A DNA stretch of 64,000 nucleotides from Mucilaginibacter gilvus (GCF_004054195.1 NZ_SBIW01000029.1:1-64000); one strand, 5' to 3'. Shown: positions 23,656 through 33,206, counted from the first letter of the stretch. Numbers and translations: made by a program. The notes: generated from the letters alone by a model not told the origin.

Positions 23656-24645
23656 TTAATAGCTCCAAAGGTTAAGCTCCCAATCCATCAGGTTCTTTTT
23701 GATCCTTTCGGCTTCGTAAAGCTTATCAATACCCTGGGCGTAATCACGGATGCGTTCGTCCTTATCATTAGATTGTTTGACAATGTAACTGCTGAAAAGG
23801 CGCTTCATAAATACGTCGTCGAAACTTAAACCTGTTGCATCGTTGCTACGGCTTACCGCTTCTTTAACGGCCAATACAGGTCTTGCTTCAGGGAAGTAGA
23901 TCCAAAATGCCGGCTGGTATTCGTTGTTAACAACATCACCCGATGTTTTTATTTTAACCATTGGCGCAATACCTACAATACGCGGCTCAAAAATAGAACG
24001 CTGTCTGTCGAAAACCCAGTCTTCCTTGATACGGAACTTGATAAGGCTGTCGGCCAAAAACTCTCCAGCAACAACTTTAGAACCTGTTTTATCGCCAGTT
24101 TTGGGGTCGAAGGTATCTACTACGCTGCTATCTGATAATTTAGAATGCGCCTGGGGGCCAGTAAGTGGTTTAGAAAAACTATCACCATTTGGGTCGTCCT
24201 TAGTAGATGTTGGGTCGTATGCAGTTAATTCGCCGTTATCAATAGCGGTCATTAAAACATCTATCAGCCTTTGTTTAGGTGACGCGAGGTACTGATTCAT
24301 TTTCTCGCGCAGGTCAATTTCGCGCCATACACGTTTAGCAAAGGCCACGTCAGATTCGCGCAGATTAGCGTAAGGAGTAACCTTAGCGCTTAAGATATTG
24401 GTTTTTTTGTAATACCCATCCAACGGGCGGTCAAAAGGTTTTAAAGGTACGGCAGCAACCTTTTTGGTAGTATCTAATACCGATGGCTGCAGATTTGCGC
24501 CGCTATTAGCACCGGCCCTTTGATTAACAGGTCTGAGTTTCCTTGCCTGCGTTGCGGAAGCCCTTTTTTGGGCCTTAGGCCTCTTTTGTGCAAACGATGC
24601 ACTGCAAAGCAGGCAAAGCGCTATAACTAAAAATCTTGTTTTCAT
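23656..24645 (-). CDS. gldN: Type IX secretion/gliding protein GldN (PorN)
   Basis: Periplasmic ring component of the type IX secretion trans-envelope complex, working with lipoprotein GldK. The 329-aa protein has a signal peptide (cleavage near Gln20), a low-complexity basic stretch, then the conserved GldN body (RPLDGYYKKTNILSAKV, LREKMNQYL, FWIYFPEARPVLAVKEAVSR). It is last in gldK-L-M-N order, 10 bp after gldM, as in other Bacteroidota. Confidence 0.94.
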   Translation of the reverse strand: MKTRFLVIALCLLCSASFAQKRPKAQKRASATQARKLRPVNQRAGANSGANLQPSVLDTTKKVAAVPLKPFDRPLDGYYKKTNILSAKVTPYANLRESDVAFAKRVWREIDLREKMNQYLASPKQRLIDVLMTAIDNGELTAYDPTSTKDDPNGDSFSKPLTGPQAHSKLSDSSVVDTFDPKTGDKTGSKVVAGEFLADSLIKFRIKEDWVFDRQRSIFEPRIVGIAPMVKIKTSGDVVNNEYQPAFWIYFPEARPVLAVKEAVSRSNDATGLSFDDVFMKRLFSSYIVKQSNDKDERIRDYAQGIDKLYEAERIKKNLMDWELNLWSY

Positions 24646-24655
24646 TATCTAATTT

Positions 24656-26188
24656 TTAATTAGCTGTTAATACTATCGCGTCAAGGCCACGTTGTGTGCC
24701 GTCCGGGCCAACAGCTATAAGGTCTTGTATTACTACGGTGGTACCCGGTGTTACGCCGGCCATAGCGGTACGCATTTGAGCGCTTAACTCAGAACCGGTT
24801 GTTGAATACCTAACTACGTCCTGGCGTGGCTTTAATATGATCAGTGTAAACCTGGTCACGGCGAAAGTCGCATCAAATTCAAAATTCTCCAGTTTGGCAA
24901 ACACCCTGTCTTGTGCCCTTAAGTTTGCCGCGTTGGTGCTACCACCGCTTTTACCCGCAAACTGCGGCTTTGGATCTGGTATACGTTTTACGCGAAATAA
25001 AGTTGAGCCTAAAACCTGTGTTTTACCCGGGGCGGTTTCACCAGATACCGATACCGTAGCCTGGCCTGCGCTACTCACCGTAGCCGTATAATGACCACCC
25101 GAGCCGCTAACCTTACCGTTTGAAATGCTTACACGTAATTTTTCTTTTGCTATACCCGGTGCCGAAATCGATATTGGGTTTGGTACACCAATGTACAATA
25201 CGTTCATCTTATCGGGCGATACCACAGCCGATGGGCGTGCAACCTGGTAAGTTTGAGGTGCAGTGTCGTATGTTTTGGACGTTCCATCCGCTTGCTTAAC
25301 CGTTACGTGCCCTACCCATGTAAATACGCCTTCACTACCTGTACCTACCGAATATTTTCCTTTACCGTCAGTAACTGCTAAATTTGAGCCGTTAGCAGAT
25401 ATAATGGGGTTTGATTTTGAATCTGAAGCTGTAAGGAAAACCTCAGCCGTGTAAGGTTGCCCTGCTATAACATAACTCGAAGGTGCAACAGCTACCGCGC
25501 TGAATTTGTCGAGGTTCACAACTGCCTGGTCAACTTCTCCTAATAGTTTCTTAACAATTTCATTCTCGGCATTTTTGGTATCCGCCTTAATTTTTGCAAG
25601 AGTGGTTAAGGTAGCTCCCAAAGGGATACCTTCGCCAAAATAGGCGTCTTGCCATGTTTTTTGGCCGTCTCTTCCTTTCGGAGGATCCTCTGCTACAAGC
25701 GAAAGGTTGATACCCGTTTTTTCTTTATCGTTAAGTAAACCAAGTAGCTTATTGCGGGTTTCGTCTATCTTCTGGCGTAGTTTGTCAGCATTTTTATTCG
25801 CGATCATTATACGTGGTGAAATATCCAGGTTATCCCGGCCATCCACATCGCCAATCTCCGGGTTAATGCCGCCGCCTTCTGTTGCCAGTTGCACACTTAA
25901 CGCGTCGATATAAGCGGTTAATTCACCGGCAGCCTTACTTGCTTCCTTCGCTTTTCTGTAAGGCTCTTTTGCTCTTTCGGGCTGATCCTTAAGTTTTGTT
26001 TTTTCGAAAGCACTGTAAGTATTATCTATCCCGGTGGTTACGTTATCGCTTGAGGTATTTAAACTGATTTTAATATTTTTAAACGCGTCCAGCAAACCCT
26101 CCGGTACGTTTAAGGCAATAAGCCCTAAAAGAACCAGGTATAGGATACCTATCATTCGCTGTCTTGGGGTTTCTTTACCTCCGGCCAT
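24656..26188 (-). CDS. gldM: Type IX secretion/gliding motor protein GldM (PorM)
   Basis: Inner-membrane motor rotor/shaft protein, 510 aa. It starts MAGGKETPRQRMIGILYLVL with one membrane helix (about 12-30); Arg9 is conserved with F. johnsoniae GldM. A long periplasmic part (four domains in solved structures) follows and reaches the GldK/N ring. With GldL it converts proton flow into rotation driving secretion and gliding. Gaps of 39 bp to gldL and 10 bp to gldN indicate one transcript. Confidence 0.95.
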   Translation of the reverse strand: MAGGKETPRQRMIGILYLVLLGLIALNVPEGLLDAFKNIKISLNTSSDNVTTGIDNTYSAFEKTKLKDQPERAKEPYRKAKEASKAAGELTAYIDALSVQLATEGGGINPEIGDVDGRDNLDISPRIMIANKNADKLRQKIDETRNKLLGLLNDKEKTGINLSLVAEDPPKGRDGQKTWQDAYFGEGIPLGATLTTLAKIKADTKNAENEIVKKLLGEVDQAVVNLDKFSAVAVAPSSYVIAGQPYTAEVFLTASDSKSNPIISANGSNLAVTDGKGKYSVGTGSEGVFTWVGHVTVKQADGTSKTYDTAPQTYQVARPSAVVSPDKMNVLYIGVPNPISISAPGIAKEKLRVSISNGKVSGSGGHYTATVSSAGQATVSVSGETAPGKTQVLGSTLFRVKRIPDPKPQFAGKSGGSTNAANLRAQDRVFAKLENFEFDATFAVTRFTLIILKPRQDVVRYSTTGSELSAQMRTAMAGVTPGTTVVIQDLIAVGPDGTQRGLDAIVLTAN

Positions 26189-26227
26189 CTATATTTATTC
26201 TAATTTCGTTTGATTAAATATTGTTTA

Positions 26228-27031
26228 TTAACCGCGCGGCTGGTTCATTGCACTAAGCATATTACCATAAACCGAGTTAAGCGAAGCAAGATTTTTAGCT
26301 AAACGGCCAACCTCATCCTTAAACAGGCGCGAATCATCTAACGATTCGTTAAAGTTATTCATGGTTGAAGACAGGTTTTTGTAGAAACTGTTCATCGCTT
26401 TTAAATGTGCGCTCGAGTCTTGCAGTTCCAATTCGTATACGCCATTCAGTTCCGACAGGTTTTTGGCCAGTTTGTTCACCTGATCGTGGTATGCTTTAGA
26501 ATCTGTATTAGATGAAGCCATCTCTGCCAAATTAGCTGATGCTTTATCAAATGCGGTGCTTAAAGTATCGTAGCTTGCTGTTGCTGCTTTTACTTTGTTG
26601 GTAAAGGCGATAGTAGCATCACCTGCATCTGTAACTCTCGAGATCGCGCTCACCTTATCGCCAAAGCTACGTAAGCCCTCGCCCAGGCTGCCGATAAGTT
26701 CGGGGCCAATCTTGGCATCCTCCAACATTTTGTCCAAAGCTGCGGTGTTAGAAAAACCACCGCCTATTGCAACAGGTTTTACAGACGATTTTGGCAACTC
26801 TCCCGCGAAGTCTTCATTTAGCTCAGGATACACTCTTACCCAGTCCACTTCTTTGTCATCCCTCTGCAAACCTAATATCAGGAATAGTACTGCTTCGGTA
26901 CCCAGCCCAACTGTTATAAATTCAGATGCAAATTTCCAGTGCTGAATTTTAAATAGCAGACCTATAATAACAACTGTAGCGCCAATTGATATAATATTAC
27001 TTATTCCGAAAGGTTTTTTCTTACCAGCCAT
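26228..27031 (-). CDS. gldL: Type IX secretion/gliding motor protein GldL (PorL)
   Basis: Inner-membrane stator of the T9SS motor, 267 aa. Two N-terminal membrane helices (about 11-31 and 38-56) precede a cytoplasmic coiled-coil-like region. Lys28 and His31 (LLFKIQHW) and Glu46 (GTEAVLF) correspond to Lys27, His30 and Glu49 of F. johnsoniae GldL, residues implicated in using the proton motive force, so the motor appears competent. It lies 43 bp after gldK and 39 bp before gldM. Confidence 0.95.
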   Translation of the reverse strand: MAGKKKPFGISNIISIGATVVIIGLLFKIQHWKFASEFITVGLGTEAVLFLILGLQRDDKEVDWVRVYPELNEDFAGELPKSSVKPVAIGGGFSNTAALDKMLEDAKIGPELIGSLGEGLRSFGDKVSAISRVTDAGDATIAFTNKVKAATASYDTLSTAFDKASANLAEMASSNTDSKAYHDQVNKLAKNLSELNGVYELELQDSSAHLKAMNSFYKNLSSTMNNFNESLDDSRLFKDEVGRLAKNLASLNSVYGNMLSAMNQPRG

Positions 27032-27074
27032 ACGTTTTAGTAAATAATAATGATTTTATAATTGATTTGTTTGA

Positions 27075-28394
27075 TTAACGTTTGTCCCGTATATCGCGGC
27101 CCAAATAATGGGTTACGCAACGGAAACCGATATACGATTTTGCAGTATCCTGGTACTCATAAGTACGTGTAGAATTCTGCAGATAATAGCCAATATCTTT
27201 CCATGAACCGCCGCGTACTACTTTTCTTTTCAGTACTTCAGGGTCATTTGGTTTGGCTTCGTAATTAAATGTGGGGGAAAGGTCATGTACAAAAGTCGTA
27301 GCAGATTCGTCATAAGCAGACATTGTCCATTCGGCTACGTTGCCTGCCATGTTATATAAGCCAAAATCATTTGGAAAATATGAGCGTACGTTTACAGTGT
27401 ATGCACCGCCGTCATCAGTATAGTTACCCCGGCCCGGTTTAAAGTTGGCCATGAGGCAACCTTTTGCATTTTTAATATAAGGACCACCCCATGGGTAATC
27501 GGTACCTATCCGGCCACCGCGCGCAGCGTATTCAAATTCAGCGTCGTTCGGCAAATCGAACGGCAGATTAGCATCAAGGCCGCGGGCATGTTTGGCACCT
27601 TCGCTAAGGCGGGTACGCCATGCGGTAAATGCCCTTGCCTGGCGCCAGGTAACACCCACAACAGGGTAGTTACGGTATGCCGGGTGCGAAAAGTAACCTT
27701 CAACCATTGGCTCGTTGGCTGCGTACGAAAAATCGCTCAGCCAAACCAAAGTGTCGGGGTAAATTGCTACGGTATCGCGCAAAATAAAGTCCGAACGTTT
27801 TTTTGTCTTGTCATTCTTGTAGTTTGCAGCATCGCGCAGCACGACCATAGCAAAATTATATTTTAACAAACGGGTGTCGATCTCGTTACGGTCGAACACG
27901 CGGTCGTCGCCCTGGTAGTAAAGGCCTTGTAATTTTTGTGCGTTGGCAGCGGCATTTTTGCCCTTAGTGCTAAAAATGGGGTTGCTGCGGGCGTAGGTCC
28001 AGTTAATGTATTTTTTGCCGTTAGGGTTTGCAGGCGCTCCTTTTTTAGGCTGAAGGTAATATTTTTGATCGTTGAGGTAGTTGGTGATGGCGATAGAATC
28101 GCGCACCCACAGTACAAATTGCTTGTATTTAGTGTTCGAAAGTTCGGTTTCGTCCATAAAAAACGGAGCAACGGTTACCTGTTTGGTTTGCGAGGTTTGT
28201 GCAAAAGTTACGTCCTGGTCGGTTTGGCCCATCAGGAAAGTACCACCTTTAATATAAACCATGTTTAACGGAGCGGTGGCTCTGAAAGCGCGCTGACGCA
28301 CACCAACAACTTCGCCATTTCCGGCGCCACCGGTACTACATCCTACTAAAACGGAACTCGCTAAAACTACTATAAGAAAGTATATTTGCTTCAT
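27075..28394 (-). CDS. gldK: Type IX secretion/gliding lipoprotein GldK (PorK)
   Basis: Outer-membrane lipoprotein forming the periplasmic ring with GldN. I take the ATG at 28392-28394 as start because it gives a lipoprotein signal with lipobox LVGC (Cys19), 439 aa; an upstream in-frame start would add 15 residues ahead of that signal. The body is a formylglycine-generating-enzyme-like fold: KGGTFLMGQTD, TWRQARAFTAWR, PNDAEFEYAARGG, NMAGNVAEW and VRGGSW. First gene of gldKLMN. Confidence 0.94.
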   Translation of the reverse strand: MKQIYFLIVVLASSVLVGCSTGGAGNGEVVGVRQRAFRATAPLNMVYIKGGTFLMGQTDQDVTFAQTSQTKQVTVAPFFMDETELSNTKYKQFVLWVRDSIAITNYLNDQKYYLQPKKGAPANPNGKKYINWTYARSNPIFSTKGKNAAANAQKLQGLYYQGDDRVFDRNEIDTRLLKYNFAMVVLRDAANYKNDKTKKRSDFILRDTVAIYPDTLVWLSDFSYAANEPMVEGYFSHPAYRNYPVVGVTWRQARAFTAWRTRLSEGAKHARGLDANLPFDLPNDAEFEYAARGGRIGTDYPWGGPYIKNAKGCLMANFKPGRGNYTDDGGAYTVNVRSYFPNDFGLYNMAGNVAEWTMSAYDESATTFVHDLSPTFNYEAKPNDPEVLKRKVVRGGSWKDIGYYLQNSTRTYEYQDTAKSYIGFRCVTHYLGRDIRDKR

Positions 28395-28449
28395 TTTTGT
28401 ATTAAAAAACATTAACACGTTATCAATCCTTTGCAACATAACGCACCCC

Positions 28450-28485
28450 CGAATATATTAAATATACTTCATTCCAATGCAAAAA
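28450..28485 (-). promoter_or_regulatory. Candidate promoter of the gld operon
   Basis: On the minus strand TTTTTG (28485-28480) is followed 22 bp later by TATATTCG (28457-28450), one mismatch from TAnnTTTG. The gldK start would lie about 50 nt downstream. The spacing is slightly long; tentative. Confidence 0.35.
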
Positions 28486-28651
28486 TGTTTTAAAAAACCA
28501 AGTTGCAGGCCGCTTTAGTTAAAAATTGGCAATTATTTGGCGTTTAATTGAACACTATCTAACAGCTAAATTTGACTATTTAATTTAGATTTCTTTAGCG
28601 TTATACGCTATTGAAAAAAAAATGTTGCAAAAAGGCGGTAGTAACTACAAA

Positions 28652-29410
28652 TTATTTGTTCACTTGCTTTACATATTGGTCTATAGCCATCGTCATGGAT
28701 GGGGCGGCCGGGGTTGGCGCAGGGATATCCAATATTAAACCAGCCTGCAATACAGCTTTGTGGGTAGTAGCCCCAAATGCTGCAATACGGGTGTTGTTTT
28801 GTTTAAAATCGGGGAAGTTTTGGTATAGCGACTGGATACTTGAAGGACTGAAGAACGCGATAACATCGTAAAATACTTCAGCCAGGTCGCTCAGGTCGCT
28901 GCATACGGTGCGGAACAGTACCGCAGGAGTAAAGTTATAGCCGTTATCCAGCAAAAACTTTTGAGTTTCTTCTGCAGCTACATCCGAGCATGGGTACAGG
29001 AATTTTTCGCCAGAGTGTTTCTTCAACACTTCGGCCAGGTCTGCAGCGGTTTGCTTGCCGAAGAATATTTTACGCTTACGATATTGGATATATTTTTGCA
29101 GGTAAAGGGCAATGGTTTCTGAAAGGCAGAAATATTTCATTTCTACCGGCACATCAAAGCGCATCTCTTCGCAAATGCGAAAAAAATGATCAGCAGAATT
29201 ACGGCTGGTGAAAATAACTGCCGTAAAATCGGCAAGGTTTATCTTCTCCTTGCGAAAATCTTTTGCAGGTACCCCCTCAACATGAATAAACGACCTGAAA
29301 TCGATCTTCAAATTGAGCTTCTTAGCCAGTTCAGCGTAAGGATTTTTATCATTTTCAGGTTTTGGCAGTGTAACTAATATGCTCTTAACCTTTTTCTTTC
29401 TGTCTTCCAA
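28652..29410 (-). CDS. hemD: Uroporphyrinogen-III synthase
   Basis: Heme biosynthesis: cyclises hydroxymethylbilane with inversion of ring D. The 252-aa protein shows the two alternating Rossmann-like lobes of HemD: ILVTLPKPE at the start, ADFTAVIFTSRNSADHFF near 80-95, GEKFLYPCSDVA near 135, and DVIAFFSPSSIQSLYQNF near 185. HemD is poorly conserved and these patterns are what identify it. It follows the DUF4271 gene by 21 bp and is about 257 bp upstream of gldK, on the same strand. Confidence 0.82.
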   Translation of the reverse strand: MEDRKKKVKSILVTLPKPENDKNPYAELAKKLNLKIDFRSFIHVEGVPAKDFRKEKINLADFTAVIFTSRNSADHFFRICEEMRFDVPVEMKYFCLSETIALYLQKYIQYRKRKIFFGKQTAADLAEVLKKHSGEKFLYPCSDVAAEETQKFLLDNGYNFTPAVLFRTVCSDLSDLAEVFYDVIAFFSPSSIQSLYQNFPDFKQNNTRIAAFGATTHKAVLQAGLILDIPAPTPAAPSMTMAIDQYVKQVNK

Positions 29411-29431
29411 TGCTATACGTTATAAAACTAA

Positions 29432-30427
29432 CTACTTAAAACCTATATTAAGTGCCTTTACCAATATCAATATGGGGCAAATTTCGAGGGCACAAAGATA
29501 GGTAAATAAATAAAATTTATGAAATTGAAAATTTGCAATAATACTTACGCTGCTACGCAGGTACTGCCATACAAAAATAACTATGGTAAGTAACAGCGTA
29601 ATGGCCAGCAGGTAAGGAAAAAATTTATCGGCTATAAGGCTGAAACATAAGGCTACGGGTAAAAAAACAAAGGTGATATTAAAATATGTTAACGACAATG
29701 CCTTGATATAATCGCCAACCAGTTTATTAATGTCGAATACAAAGCCCAAAAACTTCAACATCAGGAATTTTACGGCAAACAGCCCGATGATAACCAGCGA
29801 CAAGGTGCCGAACAACTGGAACCCGCTTATGGGGTAGTAAACTTTGTAATAACCCGTAGTGAGCAAATACAAAAATATACCGAAAGTAAAGCCGAAGAGA
29901 AGGAAGAGCCCGATGAATGTCCAGGCGTTTATGGGGCTGTCCTCTTTACCGGCCTGTGCCACTGAACGCTTATTATAAAACGAAAGGAACACGTTATTCA
30001 TATCCTTACTGGAGTAAATATTAAGCACCGGGATAAATAATATCAATACCACAATAATGGCAATAACCCATGGGTCTCGCGAGGGGCGCAGGTGGCCGTA
30101 GCCCTTTATGCTGGGTTTTGTATTTGCATGCGCGGCTATATCCAGGTAATGGTTGCCGGTGTAGGCGTTGCTTTTTAATATGCTATCTACAAACAGGCTG
30201 GTACGTGTGCTATCGGGTTTTAAAATGTAAACCATCGATAACGAATCGGACACGAACTTTTCTTCCAGCGCTAAGGCATGGGCAACAGAATCGAGCACGG
30301 TCATGGGGCGCGGCACCCTTACATAGCGCCTCGGGGTATCGGCACGGCTTGCGGTACTATCCTGCTGTGCAAAAACTGCAGAACATCCGGCAAAACAAAA
30401 TACAAGTAAACAGATAAACCGGCGCAT
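29432..30427 (-). CDS. DUF4271 domain membrane protein
   Basis: A 331-aa protein with a signal-like N-terminus ending in FCFAGCSAVFAQ, a roughly 100-residue extracytoplasmic region, and about six membrane helices from residue 118 on (WVIAIIVVLILFIPVLNIY, FIGLFLLFGFTFGIFLYLL and others). The helical region matches DUF4271, a Bacteroidota membrane family of unknown function. It sits directly upstream of hemD and ahead of gldKLMN. A link to the secretion system is possible but rests only on position. Confidence 0.7.
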   Translation of the reverse strand: MRRFICLLVFCFAGCSAVFAQQDSTASRADTPRRYVRVPRPMTVLDSVAHALALEEKFVSDSLSMVYILKPDSTRTSLFVDSILKSNAYTGNHYLDIAAHANTKPSIKGYGHLRPSRDPWVIAIIVVLILFIPVLNIYSSKDMNNVFLSFYNKRSVAQAGKEDSPINAWTFIGLFLLFGFTFGIFLYLLTTGYYKVYYPISGFQLFGTLSLVIIGLFAVKFLMLKFLGFVFDINKLVGDYIKALSLTYFNITFVFLPVALCFSLIADKFFPYLLAITLLLTIVIFVWQYLRSSVSIIANFQFHKFYLFTYLCALEICPILILVKALNIGFK

Positions 30428-30538
30428 TAAATCTCCCTCAATTAAGGCGCTGCAAATTTACCTTAATAATTGGGGCTTATGCAAAGTATATGTTAAATGT
30501 TTAAACACAAATGAATTTGACATTGGCCGGTAACGGGC

Positions 30539-30985
30539 CTAAACGCCAAACTGCCGCAGGTGATGATCAATGTGCTTATAGGCAAGCAAGCCAATTTGTT
30601 CGTTTGTCATTTTTCCAAAAAATGGATGCACAAAGTTTTGCGTTATGGTGTTTGCGTTCTGCTCTATCAATGCTACCCATTTTACTTTTTCGGCGGCAAA
30701 ATCGCCGGTGCTCTCTCGCGCCTTAACCTCCGGTACTGTAGGTGAGTTACGGCCCATAGGGCTATCATCTTTCAAAAAGCTCTTTAGTACCATTTTGCCA
30801 AATATGCGGCCGAGAAATGCCCGCTTACTGGGCAGGTCGCCGGTTATCAGTTCTTCCCACTGCCTGCAATGTTTAACCATTTGGTAAGCGTTCATTTTAC
30901 CCCATTGCGCGGGCGTGCTTTCCTGGATGGAGTTGATCCGTTTTACCAGTTCATCCCTTGTTGCTTTATCAAACGTTGTTTTCAC
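30539..30985 (-). CDS. DUF1569 (DinB-like) family protein
   Basis: A 148-aa protein reading VKTTFDKATRDELVKRINSI, then MNAYQMVKHCRQWEE and, near the C-terminus, LLAYKHIDHHLRQFG, typical of DUF1569, a four-helix DinB-like fold with possible metal-binding His residues. I choose GTG at 30983-30985: it yields the usual (M)KTTFDKAT start, and the alternative upstream TTG lies inside a perfect TAnnTTTG promoter box. Cytoplasmic; function unknown. Confidence 0.75.
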   Translation of the reverse strand: MKTTFDKATRDELVKRINSIQESTPAQWGKMNAYQMVKHCRQWEELITGDLPSKRAFLGRIFGKMVLKSFLKDDSPMGRNSPTVPEVKARESTGDFAAEKVKWVALIEQNANTITQNFVHPFFGKMTNEQIGLLAYKHIDHHLRQFGV

Positions 30986-31012
30986 TATGTGGATGGTTTT
31001 AATTGAGTGAAA

Positions 31013-31020
31013 CAAATTTA
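31013..31020 (-). promoter_or_regulatory. -7 promoter box upstream of the DUF1569 gene
   Basis: Minus-strand TAAATTTG fits TAnnTTTG fully. It would give a leader of about 20 nt before the GTG at 30985, supporting that start over the TTG within the box. Confidence 0.5.
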
Positions 31021-31140
31021 TGTTTTAGGATGGAAAGCTGCATGTATTATTATGACAACTTAAGGGGCCAAATGCGACAAGTGGTAAGAGGCCTTTTATT
31101 TATACACCAAATAGCGAAATTTTCAATTCATTTTTCGGTG

Positions 31141-31148
31141 TATCTTTG
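31141..31148 (+). promoter_or_regulatory. -7 promoter box upstream of hemW
   Basis: TATCTTTG fits TAnnTTTG fully and lies 25 bp before the hemW ATG. A -33 TTTG is not clear. Confidence 0.5.
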
Positions 31149-31173
31149 CAGCTTTTAAGTTCAATAATACGTT

Positions 31174-32310
31174 ATGGCCGGCATCTACCTACACATCCCC
31201 TTCTGTAAACAAGCCTGCCATTACTGCGATTTTCATTTCAGCACTTCGCTGAAATATAAAGAGGAAATGCTGCAGGCATTGCTTAACGAGATCAGCCTGC
31301 AAAAGCATTACTTATTAGGTGAAACTATCGAAACCATCTACTTTGGAGGAGGCACACCTTCGGTTTTACAGCCGCAGGAGATCAACCAGCTGATAGATGC
31401 CATAACCCAACAACATACCGTGGCTACCGGCGCCGAAATAACCATGGAGGCCAACCCGGACGACCTCGGCAGCCAAAAGCTGGCGGGCCTAAGGGCAACG
31501 CCTGTTAACCGTTTTAGCATAGGCATCCAGTCTTTTTTTGATGAAGACCTGCTTTGGATGAACCGCGTACACCGTGCTGCCGAAGCAGAAGCTTCGGTAA
31601 AGCGGGCGCAAGACGCGGGGTTTGAAAACATCACCGTCGACCTGATCTATGGCTACCCTTTACTAAGCGATACCAAGTGGAAGCATAACCTAAAAAAGGT
31701 TTTTGAACTGGATGTGCCGCACATTTCTGCTTACAGTATGACAGTGGAGCCCCAAACCGCCCTCGCCGCTTTTATCAGCAAAAAAAAGCAGCCCCCCATG
31801 AGCGAGCAGCAAAGCGCCGAACAATTTATACTAATGACGGATGCCATGCAAGCCAACGGTTTTAAACAGTACGAGATCTCTAACTTTTGCAAACCGGGGC
31901 ATTACTCGCGGCACAATTCTAATTACTGGAAAGGGGTAAAATACATCGGGCTGGGCCCATCAGCGCATTCTTTTAACGGCGATACCCGGCAGTGGAACGT
32001 TGCCAATAATGCCAAATATATGGCTTCGGTTTTGGGGGAGAACATGGTGCCCGCCGAAGTAGAAATACTCAGCGAAACCAACCGGCTGAACGAGTACATT
32101 ATGACCTCCCTCCGCACTGCCTGGGGCCTTGATCTGGATAAACTGAACCATATTGCCAATGGAGCCGCAACGGAATTACTGAAAATAGCCCGCAATTATA
32201 TCGACGAGGGCAGCATCGTTCAAAACAATAACACGCTCATCCTTACCCCTCAAGGCAAGCTTTATGCCGATAATATAGCCGCGGCATTATTTTTCGACGA
32301 GCGTACGTAA
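31174..32310 (+). CDS. hemW: Radical SAM protein HemW (coproporphyrinogen III oxidase-like)
   Basis: A 378-aa radical SAM protein. It starts MAGIYLHIPFCKQACHYCDF, with cluster ligands Cys11, Cys15 and Cys18. FGGGTPSVL and the TVDLIYGYPLL strand follow, then the HemN C-terminal domain. The spacing CxxxCxxC without an extra downstream Cys is that of HemW, a heme chaperone that inserts heme into respiratory proteins, rather than the oxygen-independent coproporphyrinogen oxidase HemN. It is monocistronic, divergent from the DUF1569 gene. Confidence 0.9.
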   Translation: MAGIYLHIPFCKQACHYCDFHFSTSLKYKEEMLQALLNEISLQKHYLLGETIETIYFGGGTPSVLQPQEINQLIDAITQQHTVATGAEITMEANPDDLGSQKLAGLRATPVNRFSIGIQSFFDEDLLWMNRVHRAAEAEASVKRAQDAGFENITVDLIYGYPLLSDTKWKHNLKKVFELDVPHISAYSMTVEPQTALAAFISKKKQPPMSEQQSAEQFILMTDAMQANGFKQYEISNFCKPGHYSRHNSNYWKGVKYIGLGPSAHSFNGDTRQWNVANNAKYMASVLGENMVPAEVEILSETNRLNEYIMTSLRTAWGLDLDKLNHIANGAATELLKIARNYIDEGSIVQNNNTLILTPQGKLYADNIAAALFFDERT

Positions 32311-32437
32311 TTTTAGCTCGTAGCGTATCAAACTTTGTTATCCTTTTTTGTTGTAACAATATGGGCGGTTAATAAAACCACCGGTAGCGTTAAGGCGTAT
32401 CTCCTCATACATCTACTTAAAAATATAACATCTACCT

Positions 32438-32986
32438 ATGAAAAAATTAATCATCGCGGCAATTGCATTAGCCGCTCTCGCAATTACCCCTAACGCTTAC
32501 GCGCAAACCAAAATGGTGGGCGGCGCGGCTATGTATCCAACCAAAAACATCGTGGCTAACGCCGTAAATTCAAAGGACCATACTACATTGGTGGCTGCTG
32601 TTAAAGCTGCCGGTTTAGTGCCAACCTTACAATCTGCCGGGCCATTTACGGTATTCGCGCCAACAAATGAGGCTTTCGATAAACTGCCTGCAGGCACGGT
32701 TGATCTGCTGGTTAAACCAGAGAACAAAGCGGCGCTGACCAAAATTTTAACCTACCACGTAGTAGCAGGCAAAGTAAGCTCTGCCGAATTAATGGCTAAA
32801 ATTAAAGCCGGAGGCGGCAAAGCCGAACTGAACACCGTTAGCGGTGGCATTTTAACCGCGATGGCCGATGGTAAAAAGATTTACCTGGTTGACGAAAAAG
32901 GCGGAAAATCGTGGGTAACCATTGCCGATGTGAACCAAAGCAACGGGGTAATCCACGTGGTGAATACCGTGTTGATGCCGAATTAA
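32438..32986 (+). CDS. Secreted fasciclin (FAS1) domain protein
   Basis: A 182-aa exported protein. The signal peptide runs to about residue 22 (PNAYAQ) and is followed by one FAS1 domain: DHTTLVAAVKAAGLVPTLQ, then the H1 motif GPFTVFAPTNEAFDKLP and the H2-like ILTYHVVAGKVSS, ending NGVIHVVNTVLMP. FAS1 domains mediate adhesion between proteins or carbohydrates at the cell surface. There is no lipobox or sorting domain, so it is likely periplasmic or released. A hairpin terminator follows. Confidence 0.92.
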   Translation: MKKLIIAAIALAALAITPNAYAQTKMVGGAAMYPTKNIVANAVNSKDHTTLVAAVKAAGLVPTLQSAGPFTVFAPTNEAFDKLPAGTVDLLVKPENKAALTKILTYHVVAGKVSSAELMAKIKAGGGKAELNTVSGGILTAMADGKKIYLVDEKGGKSWVTIADVNQSNGVIHVVNTVLMPN

Positions 32987-32999
32987 TTGGAGAATAGAG

Positions 33000-33036
33000 A
33001 GTGGTGAGTGGTTTTAAACTGCTCACCACTTTTTTA
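33000..33036 (+). terminator. Terminator after the fasciclin gene
   Basis: AGTGGTGAG (33000-33008) pairs with CTCACCACT (33022-33030), and the last T starts a run of six T. The loop contains GTTTTAAAC. Confidence 0.85.
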
Positions 33037-33206
33037 TTTGTATACTGTCCAACCAGTCTACGCCTTTACCTGCCGCAAGCCGTAATAACTTTACATAATT
33101 TTAACGCGTTTTTAACCGGGCACGGATTTTTATTTTGTTATTTTGCTAAATTCGGGTGAACTATTGCGTTATAGCTTAATAGTTAATTAACCCGACACGT
33201 TACGAT

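Noticed and set aside
28566..28610. Small palindromes (CTAAATT/AATTTAG and AGCGT/ACGCT) between hemD and gldK as a terminator.
   Set aside because: Stems are short and no T-tract follows on the minus strand, so read-through from hemD to gldK cannot be excluded.
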